DNA from: Liolophura sinensis
Taxonomy: Eukaryota > Mollusca > Polyplacophora > Chitonida > Chitonidae
NCBI RefSeq assembly: GCF_032854445.1
Contig: NC_088295.1
Span: forward strand, 46,861,385-46,921,384
Direction of reading: 5' to 3'
Length of the DNA: 60,000 nt
Positions 10,868 to 22,278 of this stretch are shown here, one piece after another. The stretch's first letter is position 1, and every line of letters starts with the position of its first letter. The notes below the pieces were generated by a model. That model did not search any database and was not told the DNA's origin. It worked only from the letters and a program-made list of their open reading frames with translations. A program made the translations under genes and the position numbers.

Positions 10868-13800
10868 ATGACGGGCGGAACGATCAAGCTGTACATGAGC
10901 AGTGTTTCGAGCAGCCAAGAGGTAAAACATTAAATAATAAAATCGACCAACAAGTCACCGTAACGGGAAGTTAGTTGAAATGTCATTTTTTGCTTCTTCA
11001 CAGGCGTCAATTTCCTTTGACATGAGTTGTACTGTTCAAATGAACTTTGGGGCATTTTACAGAGGTTTGGCTTTTACACAAAACTTCAATATTCTGTAGA
11101 CCCTCAAATGAATTTTACTGTTACAGTTACCTTGAGTATTTTATCACATTGGTTGCGAAACAAAATGAACTGTTAAACGCGCTAAGCGTCAACAAATAAG
11201 GAAAAATTGACTCTAAGGTAATACACTGGGAAATTTTTGGATTCTTTCAAATGTTATAAACAGGTGTTGTCACATTATAGAGTGAAAAAGGATATGCTCA
11301 TCGTCATTCAAATTTCAGTTTCCAATAGTTAAATAATACCATTGCAGAACTACAGATGTTATGCATCACAACATAAATTGATAATGACAAATTTTGTACA
11401 GTACGTAGTGTATCTCTACCTAGGAAGAAAGTGTTTTAGTACATAGTACATTATTTATATTACATGCAGTATATATAATGCTATACAGAATTGAATAAGG
11501 CTTAAATTGTACTGTAAATTTAGATTTGAGTTGAAGTTTTATATATTTACATATATATGTTTGTTGCTTTTTCTTACCATTAATGATTATACAGTTTGCT
11601 GATATGTTGTGGTCAACAGAGACTTCCGTATGTTTATTTCCTGATGCATGTATATTAGTTTAACTTTTGAACTGATAACATACATGTCTGTCCTTTTCAG
11701 CTTCGTCACCAACAACAGCATATCATCAATATTTTAGAAAGCCTTAAAATTAATTTTGAGAAAATTGACATCACTGATCCAGCAAATGAAAATGAGAGAC
11801 GTTCATGAGAGAAAACAGTGTGGCACTTCATGAAGGAAAGGTGCCACTACCTCCACAAGTGTTTAATGATGAGACCTATTGTGGGGTGAGTTAGAGTCTT
11901 GATTGAAAACAGGGTGGGAAGAAACCTAAAAGAAATAATGTGTTATGAATGTGGAGTAGGCAAACCCTATCTAGGCTCTTTAGAAGGATGCTACACCCTT
12001 TCCTTATTTTGTCTAGCATGATATTAATTGATAGACAGTGGACATTGCCTCTCTGCCCCATTTTGAGAAATGTATGTTGGCACCCTCCCCGCTTTGGTAT
12101 CTAGCTGGGTGTGTGATTAGGGCTCTGATGGTTAAGGATAGGATTGGCTGCTAGGAAATATGCTGAATGACTTTTTTTTTTTTGCATACTGCACATTGTA
12201 AACTTCTGAAGGACTGCCGTAGATTTCATTTGAATATGTTGGCTGTTTGAGGTGTAAATTAATTTATGATTTGTGTATTATGTTTCCACATACACATATG
12301 TTGTTAAAAGGTGTATGATATTGATAAAGGAGTATAAATTCAATTGTAGTTCTTTTCATGGATATTCTTTCATACCATGCTGGTAAACTATTAATAGTAT
12401 AAAGTATGTACGGTATACATATATAAATATATATCTTTATGTAACTTTCTAATATTTCTGACATTTACAGAACTACGACAAGTTTACAGAGGCCATCGAA
12501 AATGATGAGATTCTGCAATTTTTGAAATTAGCAGAGAAGAAAGAAGTGTCACAAGCAGAAGTCACTGTCACTGGGGTAAGTTTAAACACATCTGACAAAA
12601 TAAATTCTGATGTTTGTTTAAAAGCATACTCTGAAGGTGCTCTTGTAGCCTGATAAACAAACTCTTCACATGACTACCAGGGAACACTGATACATAGTCA
12701 TTTAGGGTCGGGAAACACCCACTGTCAGTTAAATCCTTACATATGTGCTCATACATCGTAGTGCCCTATTCCAAAATAACGAGCGGTTATTGAAGTCTGT
12801 GGTGATATTTCTATAAAAAATAATTGTATAAATTTGAATTAATAAGGGATATAGACCATTCCTTGATCATATATCTCAGCATTACTGATAAACTGTTATT
12901 ATTAAAGATATTGGCTATTTTAGAGTATGGCTTATCTCCTACGTACTTTTTAATATTATAGATTAATTGAATGTGAAAACAATGGATACAGTATGTAACT
13001 TTGTAGGCAGTCAGTGCATACAGGAGAGATATCAGTCAGATGATGAGGTTCAGGTCACACATTACAGTACAAACACATTGTTTTACATGTACTTGCATGT
13101 TTTGAGTCATGTATGGTTTGGGTTTTGAGATTATTAATTTGTACCTGTATCTGTGTTCAGGCGTTCCCAGCCCCTCAGTAGGTCAATCAACAGATGAATC
13201 ATATGAAATTTGGGCTGTACGTTACTTTATGAACACAATACTGTCACATACACATGCATGGAGTGTTAATGGTAATCATGTGTATTTTACAATCTTGATT
13301 TTGTCATCAGTATATGTGTGGTTAGCTGTTCCCAGTCAGTCAATCAATCAAACAACTCTTATTTCCCATGTATTTAGGAGGAGGAAGAAGAGAAAAAAGA
13401 CAAGGTAACACTGTTGTACCCGCATGGTGTGACCGCATTGTGCACCCTGACATTTATATACTTGTATCATTATATCTCTAGCTCATTGTCTGCTAGCGTT
13501 ACCATGATCAGTGTTCATAGTAGAATTGAAAGGCCCATCTAGAGGCGCTGTATTTAATCAACTGTTTCTCTCAAATTTTACATCTGGAGCCTGTATTAGT
13601 CATGTCTTATCCATTAAAAAGTTTCCCAGAATTTGATTACACCAAATTAAAGGCAAAGAACACACTTGCATGATGTACATGTCAGATAAAATTCCATTAA
13701 GTAGTGTTTGGGGAAAATAGTTTGATTTATTTTTTTAGACTATTTTTCAAACTGGTAAAATACATTTAAAACTGTGGATTCTACTGTGGTCTTTTCTGAC

Positions 13801-16800
13801 CATATAGGAACCAGTGATGTCACTTCAGTTTTTTGCCACTGGACACACGTAGATTGTTATATTTCATCATTCAAAATGCTTCGTCATTTAGAGAAGTTCA
13901 AGTCAAAAATATTGCTGTGATGTCACTGACGTCATCTGGGTGCAAACAGACCACCATAGAATCCAATGTTTAAATGCATTTTAATCGGTGAGACAAATTT
14001 TAAAAAATAAATCAAACTATTTTCCTGGACAGTGTTTAATGATCTGTCATCTGAAAAATACCTTCTATTAGTATTTTCTTTGTCTTTAAACAGTATGGCG
14101 CTAGATGAATGGTTGACAGTATGCAATTTTCCATTATATTTTAAGAAGGAACATTGGACTATTCCAATGTAAAATGTGAGAAAAACGCATTGTCAGACAC
14201 CTATGATGGCAGAGAAAGTGCGTTAAAGACAGGCTTCTGCTTGATCGGATAATGTGATTGAAAGCCCACATTTTTTCTGTGATGTTTGCTTATAATTGTA
14301 TGTGCCATTTAAGAATACTTCCTCTCATTCACAACCATCCTTAATTGTATATATTGTATTGTATACAAGTTCATGTATTTTGAAAGTTGAAAGCAGAGTG
14401 CGTATCAAGTATTGTGTGTTGAAAGTCTTAGTTGCTATCTTTGTGACATCAACATTCTAAAGATGCATTATAAAGTTACTGTGTATTTTATGACTGATCT
14501 GTCAGATTGGAAGCTGTAATTACATATGACAGATCATTCGGAACAGGACAAATGCACGTAACCTATTTCATCTAATTTTTGGGACACCTGGTCTGCTTAT
14601 TTTAACCAGTATATATGGTATTGTAGCAGGAATATTGAGTTTCTTTTTTCTCATATGGTTAGACCATCTAATGAACAACATACTCATATTTTTACTTTCC
14701 CAAAAGGTGGTTAAAGAAGTGTAATATTCTACTTTTGACACTAATATCTATCCAAAAAATTAGAAGAATTAGGGTATGTATTTGAAATGTATTGGTGCAC
14801 TTCTTGTGTAAACTAACATTGGCATTGGCATGTACATATTAATTTAGCAGGAAATAGTTGGACATGTGTGTTGTGTATGTAATATGTCTGTTACATCGTC
14901 CCATCATTTCATTTTTGTTCCGTGACAGGGTACTGTTCCTGATGACTCATTGTTTTAAAGCATGTGATCAAGTAAACATTTGTAGTTTTTTTTACAGCAT
15001 GTATGTACAGCTGCATTTTTGGTATCCTGTCAGTGTTGTCTTGCGGTGTTCTTCTCTGGCCGTACGTGGGAAGGTCTGTCAGAAACCTGCCGATGGTCAT
15101 GGGTTTCCCCGTGGCTCTTCCACCGTAAGGCTGGCCGCTACCATATAAGTGAAATATCCTTGAGTACAGCGTAAAACATTTATCAGATAAATAAATAAGT
15201 TTGTCATACACTGACTGTGCAGCCATGTAGCACTGACATGTGAAAACTTTATAGTTATACCACGTGCTTGAAGTTTGATAAAAACATGTCATTTGAAATT
15301 AGTTAAAATTAGTTAAGGACTTCAAAAGATGCGAAAATTCACAATATTGAATTTGAATGCCATAAAGCTTGTGACATGGAATAAATTAGCATTTCAGGAA
15401 TGTCACAATTTTTAAAGAGGCTTAGGTGAACTGACTCTCACAGATTTGGTAGGTGCCAACAGCACCTTTGAACCGACAGACCAGAAAGTGTGATATATAT
15501 GCTTGGTTAACTGTATTTCCACACCGTGCATATAATTATTATTATTATTATTATTAAACACAGTCTGAGGATATTTTTGTCTGTTATTAATTTCTGTGTT
15601 GCAAGAAGCAGTTTAAAGAAAATACACTGTTTAGTGGAGGAGAAAACATGATGTAAAGGTCATGCAAAGGACTATAACTCTGTTTAAAAAGTATGAGTAC
15701 TAATTGAACAAAAAAAACTTTTTAAATATTCTGATGGTTAAGGTGGACTTCATGGGCCAATATACTGTATAATGATGTTTTTTCACGTAATTGCATTTTT
15801 GTGAGACCTATTCTTGTAATATATGTATATATTAAACATATAAAAAACAGCTTATAACACACATTTCATGAAAAAAATATATTACAACCTGAACATTTAA
15901 TTGCACTAAAAAAAATTATAAGAATTATGGTAGTGCTCATATTTTCTTCGCATGGCCCTTTCTTCATTTTTTTATTTTTCTCCTCCTTTAAAGAGCGCAT
16001 TTTTTAAAAATTGCTTCTTGCAACACAGAAATTAATAACAGATAAAATATCTTCAGACTAATAATGTAATGGTTAATATGTATAGTGTTGAAATACAGTT
16101 AAGCAATTTGTTTACAGGTATTTACACACATTTCGATAAAAAAAAATATTACAACCTGTATATTTTAAAAAAAAGTTATAACAGTTACTGTAGTGCTCAT
16201 GTTTTTAGGTAACTTCATGGTTGTTCTAATGAAGCTTACCTGATTTTTTTTTTTTAGTTTCCCTCCTAAAGTCAAGTGTACATGTTTCATTGATTATTGT
16301 TTTACGCTAGTCTCAGTTCATCCATTGGTATTAATCTAGTATTGGTACATAACCGAGTATTAGTACTTAGTACTTAATTTTTCACCTGTAGTTTTGTATG
16401 CTAGTTTACCTATGTCATATCTGTCCCTTAGTTTGCATGTGACCTTCATTTCACAAAGGGAGCATGATATATAAACTTTCATGGTTACCTTGACAAATTT
16501 TGATGAGTTGTCAAATGTCTGAAATCTTGGGTTATCTGTCTCTTATTAATTGCCCAATTTCTTAGACCAAAGAAGAAGAAGGTGAAGAAGAGAAAGATGC
16601 AGAAAAGGAAACAAAAGATGAAAAAAAAGCCGAGAGTGAAGATGAAGAGAAGAAAAAGGAAGAAGACAAAAAGCCTGAGAAAGATGAAGAGAAGCAGGAA
16701 AGTGCCATGGACAGGTTGAAGAGAATGAGAGGTGGAGATGATGAAGAGGAAGAAGATAAAGAGGAGAAGAAAGATGAAGAAGAGGAAGAAAAGAAAGAAT

Positions 16801-18200
16801 CACCAATGGAAAGATTAAAAAGCATGAGAGGTGAAGATAATGAAGAAGAAGAAGAGAAGAAAGAGGAAGAAGAAGAAGAAGAAAAGAAAGAATCACCAAT
16901 GGAAAGATTACGGAGGATGAGAGGTGAAGATAATGAAGAGGAGGAGAAGGAGGAAGAGAAGAAAGAGGAAGAAGAGGCGGAGAAGAAAGAGAATAAGGCA
17001 GAAGCCGAGGAAGAGAAGAAAGAATCTCCAATGGAAAGATTGCGAAGGATGAGAGGCGAAGATAATGATGAGGAGGAAAAAGAAGAGGAGAAAGAAGATG
17101 ACAAAAAAGATGACAAAGATGATGACAAAGATGAAGAAAAGAAAGAATCACCTATGGAACGTTTGCGCAGAATGAGAGGAGGGGATAATGAAGAGGAAGA
17201 AGAGAAAGAGAGTGAAGAAAAAAAACAGGAGAAGGGAGATGAAAAAGATGAAGAGGGTGAACAGAAGGAGACTTCCATGCAAAGATTAAGGAGAATGAGG
17301 GGAGAAGAGGAGGAGGAGGAGGAGAAAGAAAAGGAAACAGAGAAAAAGAAAGAGGAAGAAGAAAAGACAGAAAGTCCCATGGAACGATTAAGAAGAATGA
17401 GAGGTGGAGATGATGAAGAAGAGGAAAAGGAAGAAGAAGAAAAGAAAAAGGACAAACCAAAAGAGGATGAGAAGAAAAAGGATGAGTCGAAAGAAGAAAC
17501 GGAGAGTCCTATGGAACGCTTGAGAAGAATGCGAGGTGGTGGAGATGATGATGAGGAGGAAAAACCTGAAAAAAAAGAGGAAAAGACTGAGGAGAAAGAA
17601 GAAACAAAGGAAGAACCAAAAGAAGAAAAGAAAGAGGAGCCTAAGGAAGAAGAAAAGACAGAAAGCCCCATGGAAAGACTGAGAAGGAGAAGAGGTGGTG
17701 GAGATGATGATGAAAGTGAAACAAGCAAAGATAAGGAAGAAGACAAGCCAAAAGACGATGAGGAGGATAGATTTGCAGCGAGGCGTAGACAAAGACAGGG
17801 AGACGAGGAAGAGACAAAAAAAGAAGAACCAGAAGAGGATAGTTTTGCTGCAAGACGTCGTCGAAGAAGGGGTGAAGAGGAAGAGCCAAAAGAAGAAGAA
17901 GAAGATAGTTTGGCAGCTAGGCGTAGACGGAGAAGAGGAGAGGAAAAAGAGGAAGAAAAGAAGGAGGAAAAGGCTGAAGAGGAGGAGGAAGATGACATCT
18001 CTAGAAGGAGACGAGAACGGCGAAAGAAGATGGAGGAGGCAGCAGCTGAAGAAAGTAAAGCAGAGGAAGAAGACGATAGTGCAAGGCGCCGACGAGAGAG
18101 GAGACGGCGCACAGAGGAGAAGGCTGATGAAGAGGAGGATGAGACAATGAAGAGGATAAGAGAGAGACGTGCCGCCAGGCGACGAGCACAAGAGGATTAG
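10868..18200 (+). CDS. SH3BGR: SH3 domain-binding glutamic acid-rich protein homolog, long isoform
   Basis: Exons are 10868-10921, 11701-11885, 12471-12575, 13378-13404 and 16566-18200, with GT-AG introns that all fall between codons. The start MTGGTIKLYMSS, the segment HIINILESLKINFEKIDITDP, the SH3-ligand-like PLPPQVFND, and YCGNYDKF...LQFLKLAEKKE are diagnostic of the SH3BGR/SH3BGRL thioredoxin-fold family. That family resembles glutaredoxin but lacks an active CxxC. Known members are small adaptor-like cytosolic proteins, and vertebrate SH3BGR is muscle-enriched. The first ATG is chosen because it begins the conserved first beta strand and follows a pyrimidine-rich leader. The fourth exon encodes only EEEEEKKDK. 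The total is about 668 residues, far longer than SH3BGRL (about 110) because of the fifth exon. Exon 2 carries a frameshift near 11800: the upstream frame meets TGA at 11806, and the conserved frame resumes at TTC ATG (11802). Confidence 0.9.
13647..14089. mobile_element. Foldback element with TTAA-type flanks
   Basis: The arms 13647-13795 and 13946-14089 are imperfect inverted repeats. For example GGAAAATAGTTTGATTTAT in the left arm matches ATAAATCAAACTATTTTCC in the right. The ends read TTAA-AGGCAAAGAA and TTCTTTGTCT-TTAA. There is no coding capacity. It is a non-autonomous DNA transposon in an SH3BGR intron, piggyBac-like by flank. Confidence 0.8.
15047..15199 (+). mobile_element. SINE, family A, 5' truncated
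   Basis: CGTACGTGGGAAGGTCTGTC, a GGGTTTCCCC block, GTGAAATATCCTTGAGTACA and the tail ending in AGATAAATAAATAAG. It lies in the large SH3BGR intron between the small exon and the giant exon. Confidence 0.8.
15535..15555. repeat. (ATT)n microsatellite
   Basis: Seven ATT units in an SH3BGR intron. Confidence 0.9.
16566..18200 (+). CDS. SH3BGR: Giant acidic/basic repeat exon of SH3BGR (544 codons plus stop)
   Basis: An acceptor (cttag, 16561-16565) opens an uninterrupted frame to TAG at 18198-18200, in phase with the preceding small exon. The product is almost only Glu, Lys, Asp, Arg and Met. Nine copies of a motif like SPMERLRRMRGG have their Met codons at 16707, 16806, 16899, 17031, 17154, 17277, 17379, 17511 and 17670. 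They are separated by Glu/Lys spacers so that the period varies from 31 to 53 residues. After them come three FAARRRRRRG-type copies (about 17770-17940) and several R/E blocks, ending RRAARRRAQED. It is predicted to be a long disordered or single-helix charged tail. Vertebrate SH3BGR has a Glu-rich tail, but I do not recognise this repeated motif in it. The coding strand is an almost pure purine tract. Confidence 0.88.
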   Translation, partial: TKEEEGEEEKDAEKETKDEKKAESEDEEKKKEEDKKPEKDEEKQESAMDRLKRMRGGDDEEEEDKEEKKDEEEEEKKESPMERLKSMRGEDNEEEEEKKEEEEEEEKKESPMERLRRMRGEDNEEEEKEEEKKEEEEAEKKENKAEAEEEKKESPMERLRRMRGEDNDEEEKEEEKEDDKKDDKDDDKDEEKKESPMERLRRMRGGDNEEEEEKESEEKKQEKGDEKDEEGEQKETSMQRLRRMRGEEEEEEEKEKETEKKKEEEEKTESPMERLRRMRGGDDEEEEKEEEEKKKDKPKEDEKKKDESKEETESPMERLRRMRGGGDDDEEEKPEKKEEKTEEKEETKEEPKEEKKEEPKEEEKTESPMERLRRRRGGGDDDESETSKDKEEDKPKDDEEDRFAARRRQRQGDEEETKKEEPEEDSFAARRRRRRGEEEEPKEEEEDSLAARRRRRRGEEKEEEKKEEKAEEEEEDDISRRRRERRKKMEEAAAEESKAEEEDDSARRRRERRRRTEEKADEEEDETMKRIRERRAARRRAQED

Positions 18201-18834
18201 CCTAGTGGAATGTGATAGTCAGGAACCGCGAGTCATGGTAATACAACCCTGAGTCTGGTGTGCAGTGAGCTAACAGTGATGAAGAAAGTCACTAACAGCA
18301 TGACAAAACAAGCTGGATGATATTCAGGCTTTCATTTTCAATCACTGGATCTGAAATTTTGACACCATTGCAATGACGTGTTGTCTGAAACACCGCGTAC
18401 GTAATGGTGACAGTGAAAATTAACAGCATGATGAGTTTTTTTGTGGTTTGTTTTCCAGGCATTGCTGATCATATCCTTACAGAACAGTTTCAGGAATTTT
18501 ACCAAGAGTAGAATGGTGTGCTGTGTGATGGAACTTTCTTGAACTCTTTGAAGTTTCATTTTGTGTTTAAGGAAAACTGTGCATGGGTGTGTGCTTAGGC
18601 TGTATATATATTTATATATATGCTGCATTTCTGATTCATATTTATGTGATGTTTACTTTACAGGAATGATTTAAACATCAGTTGTTTTCTGGTGTACCAG
18701 AGACTGTTATTTATACTTACCTCATACTTTATAATAATTATTCCTTTCCTTGTGTGTGCCAAAAGGAAAGATTCCTTTGTCATTTTGATGAGAAGCATGA
18801 TATTATGTAAATATACCACGTGCTATTTTTTGGT

Positions 18835-18840
18835 AATAAA
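18835..18840 (+). terminator. Candidate polyadenylation signal AATAAA (long SH3BGR isoform)
   Basis: This canonical hexamer lies about 635 bases after the stop of the giant exon. It is followed within 30 bases by A- and T-rich sequence. Confidence 0.45.
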
Positions 18841-19605
18841 AATAAATTCTCTGCAACATAAAAATAGAATATTTTTTCAGTTTAACTGTATTGTATTTAG
18901 CCTGTGTTATTAAGACAGATATAAGGTATTTCCATAGTTTTGTGGGTAAACCTCCTGATTTGGTGTTTGTGTTGAACTTTTTATAATAGCTTTAAATTGG
19001 TTGCATCTGTTTGTGTGTGCTTTTGTGTGAGCTGTAGCTTACAACATACCATGGGTTTGTGTAATGTGCACCGTTAGTTGTTGTAAATCTGTACACACAT
19101 AAACAGCAGCTGGACATTCAGATGTGTGCCCCCTCCCTCCCCTATGCCACCAACCCCGCCCCTTCCTGCAAACCCAACCCCTTGAGGTTTTAATAGGAAT
19201 GTAGTTAGTATTTCTGTTATGTGGGACTAATATAATATTAGTCCCATCAATTTTAACTGATAACCTTCACAGAGTAGAGTACAGTGGCTAACTTCAACAA
19301 ATGACACGTTTACATGATTCATTATTTCAGTTTTAGGGTTTGAATAAAACTGAAATATTGAATCCTCTGTCATGTTGCATGATCTGTAGAAGTTGATAGG
19401 CTTGCTGTTTTCATATCCCCTATGCGCTCTACAAAAACATAATATTTACAGCTCGGTATACATCCTGTAGCCAAGTGTCACACTGCAGCCTAATTAGCTG
19501 TAAGCTCACAGTGTAGGGTTCACAGGAAATGGGTTTTAGATCAGTTCCATGCAAGCGATCAATGTCCTTTAAGCACTTTGGAATATTAGCGTTTTCCTCA
19601 CTTCT

Positions 19606-19942
19606 GGCCGGCACCTATAGCACAGTTGGTAGATCCAGGGTCAATCCTGGGTCGATTCACACTTTATACCTTAAAAGAGGCAGTTGTAACTTCCTCACTT
19701 GGCATTCAGCATGAAGGGTATAGCGCAACGACTGGTTGACCGTATCAGTATAATGGCTCGGGCGGGGCAGCTTACTTGCCTTGGGTAAGGTGTCTCAGTG
19801 AAGCAGCACTAGATAAAAGAGCAGTGGAAATCTTTCCTGTAACAAGGAGGCACTTTACATGCACTCTAAAGACTCCTTCGTCATCATATGACTGAAAAAT
19901 TGTTAAGTATGACATTAAACCTCAAGCACTCGCTCACTCACT
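19606..19942 (+). mobile_element. SINE, family C, best preserved copy
   Basis: The head GCCGGCACCTATAGCACAGT, then TGGTAGA and GGGTCAATCC, is tRNA-like. The body and the tail CATTAAACCTCAAGCACTCG match the other family C copies. Confidence 0.85.
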
Positions 19943-20934
19943 TTTGTCACTTGAACATTTGAACATTATGGTAGTCATAGCCCTGTTTTAAGTTTTGTTG
20001 GTTCAGTTTTTATTATTATTATTATTTTTTTAATACAAATTCGTCATCAGATGTGTCATATCTTTGAATTTCTTACATGAAAAGGTTCTAGACTTCAACT
20101 TTTTGAAGTTCATATTAGAAACATGTATTCCATTGTATCTTGAAAGGAAAATTTCGAAACAGAAACCAAACCAATTGCATTCAAGTAACTGCAAGGTCTT
20201 AAATGTAACATGGCAGTTTATAGAGGTACATGGCACACAAGTTTCCAGACATTAAAACACCTTAGAGAGGGACATAGTGTTGTGACCAGATCGCCCGACA
20301 TTAAATATCACACCGCTACCACTAGGATTCAATATGGTATTCCAGATTTAACCTGATAAAATGTTAGCAACCTTTCTCATCCAAAGCCTCTGAAAATATG
20401 CAGAGTAACAAAATCTGTGCTCTTTAATTAGTGTATTTTAAATAGTTGTATTTTCAGAATTTTGTTAAACTGTATTGATTTTCAGCCTTATCTTGGAATT
20501 AGGGGAGAAAGAAGCAGCTTAGCCAACAAAAAAAAAATTGAATTATGTGTAATATGGTTTTATATACACACTTGTCACATTTTGTATAATCTTTCATTCG
20601 TTGGTAACTCAAGAAATCAGACATTATCAGCCACTTGGGAATATTGAACGAAGGCAAGAATTGGGGGGGGGGGGGGACGAGAATTCAGTTCGATGGAGAC
20701 AGTTTGATTGATTATCAATTATTGCTCAACAAAGGGACTTAACTCCGATGTTGAATTCTGTCTGAAGCTGAGACTTGATGAGGATGTTGCTTGCACCCTT
20801 GAGAGAACTAACATGTTTTTTATGTCACCTTAAATTTAGCGTGTGCCGTTAAACATGTAGTGATTTCTTAACAAACTTAGCCGTAGTGCAATGTGTTTTA
20901 CTAACCATGTTGATGTTGGCATGCGATATTTCAG

Positions 20935-20976
20935 GGGAGAACAGCAGAGGAATTTGACAGCAGTAATCCCGCACAG
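20935..20976 (+). CDS. SH3BGR: Alternative short SH3BGR exon (GRTAEEFDSSNPAQ)
   Basis: A 42-base stretch is flanked by a pyrimidine-containing AG acceptor (20933-20934) and a GTGAAG donor. It starts and ends between codons, as do the upstream SH3BGR exons, and encodes 14 polar residues. If the donor were not used, translation would continue VKIK and stop at 20989-20991. It is proposed as the exon that joins to the small EEEEEKKDK exon when the giant exon is skipped. Support is from splice signals and phase only. Confidence 0.55.
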
Positions 20977-21690
20977 GTGAAGATCAAGTAACCCTTCTCA
21001 CCCCGTCCACTGCATGCCCACTGTACGCAGGCCTGCTGCAAAGCAAAGCTAATCTCTCTATCTGTGGATGTGTTTATTGTTATAATGATCCTTGTGTATG
21101 TGTCATTACTTTACTTTGACAGGGTTAAGGCCTCCTCCAAGCTACTTAAATGTTTGAGAAAGCCACAAATTTCCATCAAAATAGTGGAAGGAGGTTGTTT
21201 TGTTTGAAAAAAATATGCTGTTAATCATTATACTTTGCTGAGGGTTTGACAGGGAAAAATGCACATTCAGAAGTACACACTGACTGTAAAATAATTCTTT
21301 TGATGCCAACTCTTTATGATCAGAAATGTAAGGTCCATCTAGCATTTTGAAATACCATACAGAAAGAAATAAAAATTCCTTTAGAATGTTAGGGAAAGCT
21401 TATCTTTAAAGAAAACCAAGATTGTAAAGGGACATCAAATTACTTCCTAGTTTAAATCTCAACAGGGTGCTTAATTGAGTGACAACAGAAAAGAAAGAAA
21501 AGGATTTTTGTGGTTTTCTTGTACAAATGAGAGTATATTCTGTCTTCAATTTGTTTCATCTTTCATGTCTTCTCTTAAATTCTGCATCGAATTGTGGTTG
21601 AATTCAACAAGATTTCAAAAAAAACCTATGAGCTTTGTTTGCATTGTTCAAGCTTTGCCCAAATGTTTAGCAACATGGCATATTTTGCAT

Positions 21691-21786
21691 GTATGTGTTA
21701 AAGCCTCAGGCTGTGTGCAGTATACGCTCTGTGTTATGTTATGTGTTAAAGCCTCAGGCTGTGTGCAGTATACGCTCTGTGTTATG
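21691..21786. repeat. Perfect 48-bp direct duplication
   Basis: A 48-base unit containing GTTAAAGCCTCAGGCTGTGT occurs twice in tandem with no visible difference. This suggests a recent duplication. Confidence 0.9.
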
Positions 21787-22182
21787 CATGTGCACGTGTG
21801 TATTTTGTAACACTGTCATGTAATTTGCTTCAAATGGATACACCCTTGTATATGAACCATTACGCATATATCAATGAAATGGGCACACCTACGACAATAT
21901 ATGTTATTAAAGAGTGTTTAAATGGGGTGTCTGTTAGCCGTACTTGTGATGTCCTGCTACCCACAAGGCTTCTCCACTGCTACACCCAGTGAACTTGACG
22001 TACACAACTTTCAAAAGTCTGCTAATGTACATGTAATCTTGCTCTGGAGGTTTGCATGGCCATGCCACACTCACTGCATTTGAGTATTCTACAGTCAAAA
22101 TATGCTACAAGTTGTAGAAAATGTTAACCGTACGGTGACAATTTACCGTATGTGCTCCACAATGGCATATGGCTGCTTCATA

Positions 22183-22278
22183 TGTTGTGAATGTGACGCA
22201 TTCCTATTTTGTGAATGTGGCAGATTCCTATTTTGTGAATGTGGCAGATTCCTATATTGTGAATGTGACAGGTTCCTT
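22183..22278. repeat. 24-bp minisatellite, four copies
   Basis: GTGAATGTG recurs at 22187, 22211, 22235 and 22259, exactly 24 bases apart. The unit is like GTGAATGTGGCAGATTCCTA plus four T-rich bases. The eight-codon period keeps short frames open, but no gene is implied. Confidence 0.9.

Larger units (their letters stand above)
18201..20934 (+). other. 3' UTR of the long SH3BGR isoform and intron of the short one
   Basis: AATAAA signals occur at 18835-18840 (followed by further A-rich sequence) and at 19343-19348, so the long mRNA probably ends near 18860 or 19370. The region also has a C-rich stretch at 19128-19186, a SINE at 19606-19942 and a run of 14 G at 20663-20676. No other coding sequence was recognised. 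Confidence 0.5.

Noticed and set aside
16562-18112. 516-codon open frame on the minus strand opposite the giant SH3BGR exon, rich in Ser and Phe
   Set aside because: It is the mirror of the GAR/AAR codons on the plus strand, whose complements are never stops in that frame. The plus-strand frame has matching splice phase and gene context.
20977-20991. Read-through end VKIK-stop of the 20935 exon as the real terminus
   Set aside because: A GTGAAG donor directly follows the exon and a strong downstream acceptor exists. Read-through remains possible but is less favoured.
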